From JANJTB01 sp032027125 (GTDB lineage Bacteria > Bacteroidota > Ignavibacteria > Kapaibacteriales > UBA2268), in assembly GCA_032027125.1 (NCBI GenBank), contig JAVSMQ010000001.1, forward strand, positions 3,706,198-3,770,197: a stretch of DNA of 64,000 nt. The letters run 5' to 3'. The position numbers and the translations under genes were made by a program. Positions 9,427 through 18,900 of this stretch are shown here, piece after piece (positions within the stretch are counted from its first letter, which is position 1; each line of letters starts with the position of its first letter). A model generated the notes under the pieces. It searched no databases, was not told where the DNA came from, and saw nothing but the letters and a program-made list of their open reading frames with translations.

Positions 9427-10908
9427 TCAGTTTTTTGACCTTTTAAATAATCTCTTAATAATCACAGTTTCATCTTTGTCAAAGAAATTAAAATACTTGA
9501 GAGAGTACAAGAAGATGGCGGTAAGAAGAATTTTAATAAAAAATTCAACGCTTCCGTCAAAAAGACTCATCGAAATTTTATCCAGCACAAAAATTACTAA
9601 TGTTGTTAAAGCAATTGTTCCAACCTTTTTCCATTCATAATTAACCGGATAAATTTTAAGTGAAATACGGTAAATCAAAATTGCTGAAAGAAAGTAAGCG
9701 ATAAACGTAGCCCATGCTGCACCGAAATAACCGAAATAGGGGATTAGAAGAAAATTTGCAGCGATATTGACTATTGCAGCAAAACCGACAACCAAAGGAA
9801 GATATTTTGTCTCTTTTGTAATTAAAAAGCCTGCTGAAATGTTTGTGAATACTCCGTTAAAGAAATATGCAGCCAGTACGATTGGTATTATACCGATACC
9901 TTCCCAGTATTCAGGATTAATAAAATATTTCCCGCCTATGCCGGGTAATTTAATAACATACGGAATAAATAGACTGACGGTTAAAAAAATCAATGCACAA
10001 ATCAACGTAAAATAAGTAAAAATTCTTGAGTATAATACTTTTGCATTCTCTTCCTGATGATTTGACAGATAAAATGGTTTCCACGCATATTCAAATATCG
10101 TGACAAAAATCATCATCGGAATACCTAACCTGTAATTAGCCTGATATGTTGCTACTTGAAGAGATGACTTGGTAATTTCGGAAAGAATAGGTCTGTCACC
10201 AATTTGAAGGATTATTGCAGCCAGATTTGCCGGCATAGTCGGAAATCCGAATTTCAACATTCTTATCAATAAATTAATATCCAAAACATTTATAAAATTT
10301 CTGAATATCAACGGTATAAAATAAAATAAGCCTATCAGAGATACTATTAACTGTGCTAATATTACACCCTGAGCCTGAAGATTGAACCCCATCAAAAATA
10401 TAAAATTCAGTATAACTGTCAGGATTATCATTGCAAATCTAACGGCTGCAAATTTCTTTGCCTGTTCGGTTATTCTCAAAAATCCCATTGGAATCAGTAT
10501 GAGTGTATCAAATAATGGAATAAATGCAGCAAGTTTTATCAGATATGATGCATTTCGAACTTCCGGATTTGCAATCATTGCAGCTATTGAGTCCGAACTG
10601 AAAAGAATCAGCAAAGTAAAAGCGAAACTGATTAAATTTATTACATAGAAAGCATGTGTAAATACTTTTCTCGGCTGGTCAGAGTGTTCGCGAGTGTAAA
10701 ATCTGAAAAAAGAAGATTCCATTCCAAATGAGAATACAACGGTGACGCATCCAATCAGAGTATAAAGATATATCACAAATTCAAATTGCGACGTGTGCAG
10801 CATATTTGTGTACATAGGAGTCAGCAGAAAACTGAGAAACCTGCCGAATATAGTGGCAAAACCATAAATCAGTGTATCAGAGCCAAGTTTCTTTATTTTT
10901 GAATACAT
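9427..10908 (-). CDS. Polysaccharide/lipid flippase (Wzx-like, MOP superfamily)
   Basis: 493 residues with about 14 hydrophobic helices throughout, starting at IYGFATIFGRFLSFLLTPMYTNML, the opening typical of the polysaccharide transport (RfbX/Wzx) family. Such inner-membrane proteins move lipid-linked sugar units across the membrane. TM arrangement, length and the N-terminal motif support the family. No glycosyltransferase cluster surrounds it, so its cargo is unknown. The gene stands alone, converging with the TPR gene. Confidence 0.85.
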   Translation of the reverse strand: MYSKIKKLGSDTLIYGFATIFGRFLSFLLTPMYTNMLHTSQFEFVIYLYTLIGCVTVVFSFGMESSFFRFYTREHSDQPRKVFTHAFYVINLISFAFTLLILFSSDSIAAMIANPEVRNASYLIKLAAFIPLFDTLILIPMGFLRITEQAKKFAAVRFAMIILTVILNFIFLMGFNLQAQGVILAQLIVSLIGLFYFIPLIFRNFINVLDINLLIRMLKFGFPTMPANLAAIILQIGDRPILSEITKSSLQVATYQANYRLGIPMMIFVTIFEYAWKPFYLSNHQEENAKVLYSRIFTYFTLICALIFLTVSLFIPYVIKLPGIGGKYFINPEYWEGIGIIPIVLAAYFFNGVFTNISAGFLITKETKYLPLVVGFAAIVNIAANFLLIPYFGYFGAAWATFIAYFLSAILIYRISLKIYPVNYEWKKVGTIALTTLVIFVLDKISMSLFDGSVEFFIKILLTAIFLYSLKYFNFFDKDETVIIKRLFKRSKN

Positions 10909-11234
10909 AATCTGCTGTTATTTTTAAATCATTACAAAAGTAAGAAATAAATAAATAAGTCACGGTCAACATTATTGACATTTTTGATTTTGGCAGGATT
11001 TATTCAAGTAAAAATCAAGAGTTTTTAAAACAAATTATTTCAAAGTTAATACATCTTTGGATTAAAATGATTTTATTCGGGGAAGTGACGCTTTTTGAAT
11101 ATGTCTGAACCTTTGATTGTACCTGATTTAAATGATTAAATTGATTTGAATATGTTTTAATCTGTGAAATCCTTAATATATCTATCCGGTTTTCTGATTT
11201 AACCAAATATTCTCCTTTCTTTCCGTTTGTCCTC
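10909..11234. other. Spacer between flippase gene and 21-bp repeat array
   Basis: No gene can be supported. A minus-strand frame entering from the repeat array runs to 11015, but it has no family resemblance and no independent start. Confidence 0.4.
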
Positions 11235-11684
11235 GAGGCATTCTGATTGATCTGCGAGGCTGTCCGATTGATCTGCGAGGCTTTCCGATTGGTCATCGAG
11301 GCTGTCCGATTGGTCAGCGAGGTCGTCCGATTGGTCAGCGAGGTCGTCCGATTGGTCAGCGAGGTTGTCCGATTGGTCATCGAGGTTGTCCGATTGGTCA
11401 TCGAGGCTTTCCGATTGGTCATCGAGGTCGTCCGATTGGTCATCGAGGCTTTCCGATTGGTCATCGAGGCTTTCCGATTGGTCAGCGAGGTCGTCCGATT
11501 GGTCATCGAGGCTTTCCGATTGGTCAGCGAGGGTCGGGAAAGACCGCGTGAAGTGCATAAACACTCGTTTTAACTGATTCTGTGTTAAATAGAACAAAAT
11601 CTGTGAGAAAGTTAAAACCGGCAGCACATAAAAAAATGGATTCGTAATCCTATAAAGAAACGGATTTGATAATTCGTATGACAA
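11199..11684 (-). CDS. Possible repetitive heptad protein across the 21-bp array (doubtful)
   Basis: 161 codons from a TTG start; an ATG at codon 43 gives a shorter form. The N-terminal 40 residues are hydrophobic and aromatic without a clean signal. The rest is fourteen heptads of the type ADQSESL/DDQSDDL followed by the basic tail EDKRKERRIFG. All heptad variants are conservative (Asp/Glu, Ser/Asn/Asp, Ala/Asp), and Leu recurs every seventh residue, as in an acidic coiled coil. Against it are the lack of a ribosome site and two competing open frames over the same repeats. I could not decide; treat as unproven. Confidence 0.25.
   Translation of the reverse strand: MSYELSNPFLYRITNPFFYVLPVLTFSQILFYLTQNQLKRVFMHFTRSFPTLADQSESLDDQSDDLADQSESLDDQSESLDDQSDDLDDQSESLDDQSDNLDDQSDNLADQSDDLADQSDDLADQSDSLDDQSESLADQSDSLADQSECLEDKRKERRIFG
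11235..11528. repeat. Fourteen tandem 21-bp repeats
   Basis: Fourteen head-to-tail units of 21 bp, consensus gaggYYKtccgattggtcRKc. Variation is confined almost entirely to five positions (5, 6, 7, 19 and 20); the first two units are more divergent. Because 21 is a multiple of 3 and the unit lacks stops, several frames stay open through the array. One minus-strand frame (to 11684, TTG start; an internal ATG lies just before the array) reads as the heptad (A/D)DQS(E/D)(S/D/N)L with Leu every seventh residue. Whether any frame is translated is unresolved. There are no spacers, so it is not a CRISPR array. Confidence 0.9.
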
Positions 11685-12083
11685 AGAAAGCAGAAAAATC
11701 GTGAGTTGAAATCAAAATATCTAATTTGTTTCCCAAATATGTTTCATCTACTTAAAATAGAAAGTCGGGAAAACATCTTTGAAAGGGTTAATAGTTTATT
11801 GAGAAAAATGAAGTATATATTAACTAACCTTAAAAGGGTCAAATGTTTATAGAAAAATCATAATCAATAAAATTCTACCTCGAAGAGGCCGTATCGAAAC
11901 CATCGCAATTTCTTTTCTATAAACATTTAATCACTTCGGGATTATTTAAAAAAGATTTTTTTTCCACAAAAACAATATTTTTTTATGTTTTGAAAAAAGA
12001 AGGGAGGAAAAAGGGAGAAAATAGGTAAATTTGTAAGAAAGTTATGAAAGAATAAAAAAAGAAAAATAATTAACATTATAACT
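11529..12083. other. Spacer with inverted repeat and leader copy 3
   Basis: No gene is supported. Arms 11842-11857 and 11913-11928 are perfect 16-base inverted complements around a 55-base spacer. From about 11965 to 12083 runs a sequence closely resembling, in gene orientation, the upstream regions of the genes at 47865 and 48592 (leader copy 3). Confidence 0.55.
11965..12083 (+). repeat. Shared leader element, copy 3
   Basis: Read on the plus strand, the stretch around tgttttgaaaaaagaa and aaaagggagaaaataggtaa matches the reverse complement of 47921-48058 and 48611-48750. The similarity to copy 1 carries on, weaker, to the ATG at 12084 (gttatg..gaaaga..aaaaa, then aact before ATG). It is therefore an upstream element attached to the start of a short ORF. 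Its function is unknown. Confidence 0.6.
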
Positions 12084-12271
12084 ATGAATAAAATCGAAAT
12101 AGAGAGTGGACGGAAGTTTTTCGAATGGGCGACAATGGACAATGCATCGGGTGTGGACTTCATTATGAAAGGGAAAACATGGCAATTGATAGAGTTAATA
12201 TTTTAAGAGCCTATCATTATAACATGTGGACAGATTATCTACGTTATTTACCTGAAAACAAACATAAATAA
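12084..12271 (+). pseudogene. Two overlapping short ORFs, possibly one frameshifted gene
   Basis: An ORF of 40 codons (12084-12206, starting MNKIEIESGRKFFEWA) overlaps a second of 30 codons in another frame (12179-12271, MAIDRVNILRAYHYN...). Together they would make one protein of about 60 residues if a frameshift is assumed. They lie between leader copy 3 and the lipoprotein gene. No family is recognised. They could be a real small gene or a decayed toxin or immunity fragment of the RHS-like debris downstream. Confidence 0.3.
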
Positions 12272-12284
12272 TATAGGAAAAAAT

Positions 12285-13118
12285 ATGAAAATACGTAAAT
12301 TTAAGATTGGCTTGCTTGTGATATTATGTATGTTGCTTATAACTTCTTGCTCTATTCTGCAAAGCGAAAAAAAGATTATATCTGAAAATGAAATGATTGA
12401 GGCTATATTCAAAGAGCCAAAGGATGCAAGAAAAACAGTTAAAAATTCTCAATATTTCTTTCCCATTTATAGTAACCGTATGATTGCCGATACAGGTTAT
12501 TTTTATCGTTTTTTTAATGAAGCAATATACGTGATGAACAAGAATAAAGATTTAGGTCATTATCTTGCAATTGATACCGTAGTTGAGGTAAGGGATAATT
12601 ATAATACTTACCGTGTACACCGTAAACATATTTATTATAATGAAAACGACTATGGTATAAGATTTGATTTCATCTTGAAAGACGGCAAAAGTTATTTGTA
12701 TAAGGTTGATGATATTTTAAACAAACCGAAAATAATAGAGAATTCAGACAAAAAACTGGAGTTAATTGAACAATTACTTCATAATCCTGATAAATATCAG
12801 GAAATAATACAGAATTCCGAATTTTACGATAAAAAATATACGGAAATAGAATTTAATGATAAGGAGAAATTTTCGCCTTTTGAAAATCTTAAAGATTTAC
12901 ATCAAAGCGGCTATTTTTTTCTTAAACATTATATTAGTTTTTATTTGGAAAATTATAATTCTTATCCTTTACATATGATTATTTATAAAAATAAAAATGA
13001 AACAAACTATTATTTTCTTTTTTTCAAATTTATTGACAACAAATGGATTGTTAGAAGTGATAATGTGAATTGGGAATTTTTACAAAGTGTTATTTATCAG
13101 GAGGAAGAAAACTATTAA
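12285..13118 (+). CDS. Hypothetical lipoprotein
   Basis: 277 residues. The N-terminus has positive charges, a hydrophobic stretch and the lipobox LITSC, so Cys22 should be lipidated. An AGGA site precedes the ATG by about 8 bases. The mature part is rich in Lys, Asn, Tyr and Asp with no known domain motif. Base composition is more AT-rich than the nearby housekeeping genes, which suits an acquired gene. Upstream are leader copy 3 and short ORFs; downstream is an RHS-core relic. An immunity lipoprotein is one possibility, but nothing in the sequence shows that. Confidence 0.7.
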   Translation: MKIRKFKIGLLVILCMLLITSCSILQSEKKIISENEMIEAIFKEPKDARKTVKNSQYFFPIYSNRMIADTGYFYRFFNEAIYVMNKNKDLGHYLAIDTVVEVRDNYNTYRVHRKHIYYNENDYGIRFDFILKDGKSYLYKVDDILNKPKIIENSDKKLELIEQLLHNPDKYQEIIQNSEFYDKKYTEIEFNDKEKFSPFENLKDLHQSGYFFLKHYISFYLENYNSYPLHMIIYKNKNETNYYFLFFKFIDNKWIVRSDNVNWEFLQSVIYQEEENY

Positions 13119-13598
13119 AAGTAATAATGCATGAAATGTAACTCACCAGATGGAAAAGAACAACTAATTTATTGGTTTTTGAAAAATCAGAAGTCCGAAT
13201 TGAAAATAAAACAGGCAGGTTTACAGTGTAACTCACTGAGGCTTGCCTATTTTCTCAGATAATATAGGTTCAGTAAGATTGGTGATGAGCTCAACAGGTG
13301 CGAAAAAACAATTTGATTACAAACCTTTCGGTGATACTCTCTGGACATCAGACGGCGGAGTAAATCGTAAGACAATTTGAAAATTAAAAATTGAAAATTG
13401 ACCAAGAGAAGAAAAACATATCAAAAGTACAGTACGACCGATAATTGTCAATTGTACATAATCAATTGTCAATTAATGAACTAAGTATATAACTCTCCGC
13501 TCACTTGGCAAGACCCGTAAGACTTGGTACCTGAGCTATAAATTACAATATTTCAAATTATATTTCTTCTTTGTTATTAAAATTATAAGGTTATTAAA
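13119..13598. other. Spacer with RHS relic and AT-rich repeats
   Basis: Besides the RHS-core fragment (13240-13380), the stretch 13381-13480 consists of low-complexity aaaattgaaaattg and caattgtcaatt-type sequence. Similar sequence recurs at 24841-24875, 45973-45985 and 53664-53690. No intact gene. Confidence 0.5.
13240..13380 (+). pseudogene. RHS repeat-associated core fragment, copy 1
   Basis: This open stretch without a start reads SDNIGSVRLVMSSTG then FDYKPFGDTLW, the signature of the RHS repeat-associated core (D..GS.R.V..G...Y.PFG.) found just before polymorphic toxin domains. A stop lies just upstream in frame (13237-13239); a neighbouring frame continues N-terminally as LAYFL, suggesting a frameshift. 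It ends at TGA 13378-13380, so the toxin part is missing. It is a clear relic of a much larger RHS/YD protein. Confidence 0.75.
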
Positions 13599-14150
13599 AT
13601 GCAAACTACAATAAAGTCTGAAAATTTAGATTTCAATAAGGTATGGTTAATGTTTCAGGAAACTGATAAGAAGTTTCAGGAAATGATAGCTGAGCAGAGA
13701 AAGCTTGATAAAAAGTCCAGAGAATTGGAAAACCTATTTACATCAAAATGGGGCGAGCTTATTGAAACTCTTGTCGAAGGTAAATTAATTGAGATTTTGA
13801 ATGAGCGGGGAATTCCTGTAAATCAAACTACACGCAGATATGAAGTAAAGTACATTAACAAAAATTATGAATTTGATATAATTGCTATAAATGGAACAGA
13901 TGCCGTAATAGTCGAAGTAAAAACAACACTAAATGTCAGATATGTTAAGGACTTTATTGAAAAAATGAAGGACATCAAAGAAATATTACCTATTTACCGA
14001 CCATTTAATGTAATCGGTGCAATTGCATATTTGAATCATCATGAGCAGGCAGAGAAATTTGCTCAAAGCAAAGGTTTACTCACAATCAGAGCTACGGGCG
14101 ATAGTGCATTTATTACCAATTCAGAGAATTTCAAACCAAAAAGCTGGTAA
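13599..14150 (+). CDS. PD-(D/E)XK nuclease-fold protein with N-terminal coiled coil (DUF3782-like)
   Basis: 183 residues. Residues 10-50 (FQETDKKFQEMIAEQRKLDK) are a charged coiled coil. Residues 50-140 include KWGELIETLVEGKL and the nuclease core EFDIIAINGTDAVIVEVKTT, where Asp and the ExK pair form the PD-(D/E)XK metal site. This combination occurs in the DUF3782-type proteins abundant in bacteria with many mobile elements. The biochemical activity is unproven. The gene lies between two directly repeated RHS-core relics, as if the intervening segment was inserted or duplicated with it. Confidence 0.75.
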   Translation: MQTTIKSENLDFNKVWLMFQETDKKFQEMIAEQRKLDKKSRELENLFTSKWGELIETLVEGKLIEILNERGIPVNQTTRRYEVKYINKNYEFDIIAINGTDAVIVEVKTTLNVRYVKDFIEKMKDIKEILPIYRPFNVIGAIAYLNHHEQAEKFAQSKGLLTIRATGDSAFITNSENFKPKSW

Positions 14151-14210
14151 AAATTAAACGAAAAAAAGTATTACATTAAAGTGTATTAAAAAGACATGTT
14201 GTTCGACTAA

Positions 14211-14261
14211 AAACCGTTTGGTGATACACTCTGGACATCAGATGGCGGAGTAAACCGTTAG
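14211..14261 (+). pseudogene. RHS repeat-associated core fragment, copy 2
   Basis: The fragment reads KPFGDTLWTSDGGVNR then stop, after a stop at 14208-14210. It matches 13321-13371 at 45 of 51 bases, and the similarity continues another ~25 bases past the stop. The two relics are 890 bp apart as direct repeats around the PD-(D/E)XK gene. Confidence 0.7.
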
Positions 14262-14268
14262 ACAAATT

Positions 14269-14400
14269 GAAAATTAACAATGAGCTACGCAGGTCTTTAC
14301 TTCGTTTCAGCTGAAAATTAACAATGAGCTTCGCAGTTCTTCACTTCGTTCCGGTTGAAAATCAACAATGAGTATCGCAGGTTTTCAATTCGTTGCGGGT
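14269..14400. repeat. Three tandem 44-bp repeats
   Basis: Units start at 14269, 14313 and 14357, each opening gaaaatYaacaatgag and containing cgcagg/cgcagt and ttcgtt motifs. They are imperfect (several substitutions per unit), head to tail, with no spacer. They sit 190 bases ahead of nusA in the non-coding gap. Confidence 0.8.
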
Positions 14401-14589
14401 GGGCGGATACAAAAATATTCGTAATCTGTCAAACCGAAAATTATAAAAAAAATTGCATTTTGTAAATACGCAATATTTTCTTGATTATGTCATTAAAATA
14501 GCTTACTTTTGTAACAATAAAATAAGACTGGGCTAATAAAGCCCATTTTTATTATAAAGTATTTTTTTCATTAACTTAGATACATTGAT

Positions 14590-15909
14590 ATGGCGCGCAG
14601 AAAAGCCAAACATAAGATTGACAAAAAGGTCATCGTCGAAGCTTTTACCGAGATGGCTAAACACAAGAGTATTGACAGGGATTTACTTCAGGGAATCCTT
14701 GAAGAAACTTTGTCCATGATAATAAGGAAGAAATATGGTCAGGAAGCCAATTTCGAGATTATTGTCAATATGGAAAAAGGAGATATAGAAATATATCTTA
14801 TGAGAGAAATAGTTGAACTCGTCGAGGACGATGTTCTTCAGATTTCACTTGAAGAAGCTCGTAAGTACAGTGAAGAGCCTGTCGAACTGGGCGATGATTT
14901 TATCGAAGAAATTACTCTTGATAATATCGCCGATAGTTTTGGACGCCGCCTTGTTACTCTTGCCTCGCAAAACCTTAATCAAAGAATCCGTGATGTTGAA
15001 AAAGATAACGTTTACAGAGAATATGCAGCAAAAGTAGGCGAAATAATTGTTGGCGAAATATATCAAATCCGCCGTCATGATTTACTCGTTATGCATAATA
15101 AAATTGAAATGCGACTTACCCGCGAAGAGCAAATTCCAAACGAACCTTACAAATACAAGAAAAATCAAACCATCAAAGCCATTGTAAAAGAAGTAAAAAG
15201 ACATGGTGTCGGTGGTCAGCCGGAAATTATTCTTTCAAGAGCGAGCAATGAATTCCTTGCAAAACTTTTTGAAATTGAAATACCGGAAATTTATGATGGA
15301 ATTATTCAAATTAAGTCAATAGCAAGAGACCCGGGTGAAAGGTCAAAAGTAGCGGTTGTTTCTTATGATGACAGAGTTGATCCGGTAGGTGCCTGTGTTG
15401 GTATGAAAGGTATCAGGATTCATTCGATTGTCAGGGAATTAAACAACGAAAATATTGATTTGATTGAGTTCTCAGACGAACCTGCAGTTTATATTTCACG
15501 TTCTTTATCACCTGCGAAAGTTATTGAAATATCAGTTGATATGGATACAAGAACAGCAAATGTAATAGTATCCGATGACCAGGTTGCTTTGGCAGTCGGA
15601 AAAAGCGGTCAGAATGTACGTTTAGCATCAATGCTTACAGGATTTAATATAATTCTTAGCAAAGCCGGTGACGAAGATATCGAACTTGCTGAGTTTAAAG
15701 CAGAATTTGGTGACGAATTATTTGCCGCAGTAACAGCATCAGGTATCGAAACTGCCCGTGAATTCCTCGAAGCCGAGCCTGAAGAGATGCTGGTAATTGA
15801 AGGAATGACAAAAGATAAACTTATCGAATTGCGTTTAATCATACTTGTTGAATTCGACGAATCTGAGTCGAAAGATTATGTTGACAGTATCAAAGCGTTC
15901 GGAAAGTAA
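14590..15909 (+). CDS. nusA: Transcription termination/antitermination factor NusA
   Basis: 439 residues. The N-terminal RNA polymerase-binding domain (about 1-130) is followed by an S1 domain (about 145-215, VGEIIVGEIYQIRRHDLLV). Two KH domains follow (about 215-375, with KSIARDPGERSKVAVVSYD, DPVGACVGMKGIRI and VALAVGKSGQNVRLA). A C-terminal helix-hairpin-helix (GIETAREFLEAEPEEML) closes it. It heads the nusA-infB-rbfA-truB-ribF cluster. The rimP gene, which usually precedes nusA, is not here; the upstream region holds repeats and RHS debris. There is no Shine-Dalgarno at the ATG, common in this group. Confidence 0.97.
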   Translation: MARRKAKHKIDKKVIVEAFTEMAKHKSIDRDLLQGILEETLSMIIRKKYGQEANFEIIVNMEKGDIEIYLMREIVELVEDDVLQISLEEARKYSEEPVELGDDFIEEITLDNIADSFGRRLVTLASQNLNQRIRDVEKDNVYREYAAKVGEIIVGEIYQIRRHDLLVMHNKIEMRLTREEQIPNEPYKYKKNQTIKAIVKEVKRHGVGGQPEIILSRASNEFLAKLFEIEIPEIYDGIIQIKSIARDPGERSKVAVVSYDDRVDPVGACVGMKGIRIHSIVRELNNENIDLIEFSDEPAVYISRSLSPAKVIEISVDMDTRTANVIVSDDQVALAVGKSGQNVRLASMLTGFNIILSKAGDEDIELAEFKAEFGDELFAAVTASGIETAREFLEAEPEEMLVIEGMTKDKLIELRLIILVEFDESESKDYVDSIKAFGK

Positions 15910-15950
15910 ATTAGAGTTTTTTGATTTTTAATATATGAAATAGATTTAAT

Positions 15951-18900
15951 ATGGGTTCAGGTACAGTAAAACTGTTTAGAATAGCTTCTGAAATCAATAT
16001 CGGCAAAGACGCGATTGTAGAGTATCTGCAGTCCAAAGGATTTGATATTCAAAATAAGCCTACAGCCACCTTAGATGATAAGATGGTTGATGTGGTTATG
16101 GAGAAATTCAAAAAAGAGAAGCGTGCTGCTGAGATACAGAGAGAAAAAATTCAGAAGCATAAAGATATTCTTACAGATGATAAAAAGGTGTCGGTCGAAA
16201 AAGAAGAAAAGGCTGCTGCTGCTCATGTTGAGAAGCCGGCTGTAACTCATCCTGCACCCCACGTTGATTTACCTGCTCCGGTTGAAATTGTTCCGGAACC
16301 GGTAATTGTTGAAAAACCAATCACGCCCGTACCGGCGCCGGTTGTAGCAAAAGAAGCCGGTCCAAAGATTGAAAAATCTCCTGCTGAAGCAAAGGTTGGT
16401 GATGTTATTTCATTAGACAGAAAGAAAAAACCCGAACCTGCTCCGATTATCAGGGGCGAAAAAGCTAAAGAAATTCTTAAATCAAAGAAAACATCACAGC
16501 CTGAACCTGTTAAGCAAGTTGATAAAACTATTTCCCACGAAAAACCTAAAACAGTTAAAGTTCCTGATGAACCTGTGAAACCGGTGGTTGAGGCAGTTCA
16601 GGTTCCGGTTGAACCTATCATACACGAAAAGGTTAAACCTGAAGTACCAAAAGCTGTTGAGAAAAAAATAGCAACTGAAGTTTCTGAAGTTATTGAAACT
16701 AAAGAGAAAGTTACTGTTATACCTGATGATAAAATAAAGGAAACTGTTGCTGCAGTAGAAACTGAAGTAACCGAGCAAATATCAACCGATGACAGCCAAA
16801 AAGATGAAATTTTTACAGATGAAAACGGTGAACCTTTAGATAAAGCCGGTCAGGAAAGAAGACGCGAAAAAAGAAAGAAAAAGAAAAAACCTTTTCAGGA
16901 AACTGAACCCGGAGAATCTCCTCAGCTTAAGGGCTTAACTGTTCTGGGTAAGATTGACCTCAGACCGCCTGTTCAGGAGAAACCTTCTAAACCTGAAAAG
17001 AGAATTATCCGGACAGAATCTTCTAAAGATGCCGATAATAAAAATATTAAGTTCAAAAAACGCAGACATAAGACCGGTGAAGCGTCTCCCGATGCTCCGG
17101 CACCCGGAACTCCAAGAGTTATTCCCGGACTTATCAAAGAGAAAGACCGTATAAAGATGGCGGCTGATGCGTCAACCGATACAAAAAGTAAATTTAAAGA
17201 TAAAGAGCCGTTAAAAGCAAAAGAGACAGAGAAAGAGGATAGAAAGAAGCGTAAACGCAAAAAAACTATCCGCGAGATGATCAGCCAGGAAGAAGTTGAC
17301 AAAGCTATCAAAGAAACTTTGTCCGGAATGGATGGTTCTGCCTTTACTTCGCAGCGTGCTAAAATCAGAATGAAAAAACGTATTGAACGCGAAGTTAAGG
17401 AACTCAAGATTAAGGAAGAAGCAGACAGAGAATCGCGAATCCTTAAATTAAGTGAGTTTGTAACAACCGGCGACCTTGCCAACATGATGAATATAAACTC
17501 TTCCGAGATTATTCTCAAATGTATGGAACTTGGTCTGATGGTTACTATTAACCAGCGTCTCGACAAAGATACTATCACACTCATTGCTGATGATTATGAT
17601 TTTGAAGTTGATTTCCTTGACGAAAAAGAAATTCAATTTATCGAAGAAGATATTGATGAAGAGGATACACTTGTTCACCGTCCTCCAATCGTAACAATTA
17701 TGGGTCACGTTGACCATGGCAAGACTTCACTTCTTGACTATATACGAAGTGCTAATGTTGTTGCCGGAGAAGCCGGTGGTATAACTCAGCATATCGGAGC
17801 ATATAAGGTACTTCTTGAAGATGATAAATCAATAACTTTCCTTGATACGCCGGGTCACGAAGCATTTACTGCAATGCGTGCAAGAGGTGCTCAGGTAACT
17901 GACATAGTAATACTTGTAGTAGCTGCTGATGACAGTGTTATGCCTCAGACAATTGAAGCAATAAGTCATGCTAAGGCTGCAAGTGTGCCGATTATTGTTG
18001 CAATTAACAAAATGGATAAATCTGACGCAAACCCTGACAGAATCCGTCAACAGCTTGCTGACCACAGTGTGCTTGTCGAAGAATGGGGCGGTAAGTTTCA
18101 GGCAGTTGAAATATCTGCCAAAAAAGGTACAAACGTTGATAAATTGATGGAAAAAGTACTGATTGAAGCCGAAGTTCTCGATTTGAAAGCTAACCCTGAC
18201 AGAAATTGCAGAGGCATTGTAATTGAATCCAATATGAAAAAAGGCTGGGGTTCGACTGCTACCGTAATCGTACAAAAAGGTACCCTGAATGTCGGCGACT
18301 CATTTGTTTCAGGTATTCACTCAGGTAAAGTAAGAGCCTTACTTAATGAACGTGAGCACAAGATTGACAGCACAGGACCTTCTTCACCTGTAATGGTTAT
18401 TGGTTTTGACGGACTTCCCGAAGTTGGTGATACCTTCATGTCAACAAATACTGAAGGTGAAGCACGTGAAATTGCTAACGAACGTAAACAACTGCGTCGT
18501 GAACAGGATATGCGTAAAGTAAGATACATTACTTTAGACCAAATTTCCGCTCAGATTCAGATTGGCGGAGTTAAAGAGCTTAATCTTGTTATCAAAGGTG
18601 ATGTTGCCGGTTCTGTGGAAGCACTCAGCGACTCACTCCAAAAACTATCCAGAGATGAAGTAAAAGTTTCTATTCTGCATAAAGGTGTCGGACCAATTAC
18701 AGAAACCGATGTTATGCTTGCTGCTGCTTCTAATGCTGTAGTATTGGGATTCAATGTTAATCCGACAGGTAAAGCACGCAAAGCTGCCGAAAATGAGTCG
18801 GTTGATATCAGACATTATGATATTATTTATGACTGTATTAACGAAATTCAACTTGCACTCGAAGGATTGCTTACTCCTGATTATAAAGAAGAAATTACAT

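Noticed and set aside
11015..11506. Long minus-strand frame reading MTNRTTS/MTNRKAS repeats
   Set aside because: It is one of several frames kept open by the 21-bp repeat; it starts inside the array and has no ribosome site or family match.
11235..11528. CRISPR array
   Set aside because: Units are contiguous without unique spacers and no cas gene is near.
11247..11573. Plus-strand frame reading VRLVIEA repeats
   Set aside because: Another product of the same stop-free 21-bp repeat, with no start signal and no conserved end.
14269..14400. CRISPR or riboswitch upstream of nusA
   Set aside because: The 44-bp repeats have no spacers and no conserved riboswitch core can be recognised.
16494..16778. 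Minus-strand ORF inside infB
   Set aside because: It is the complement of the Lys/Pro/Glu-rich IF-2 linker; composition explains it.
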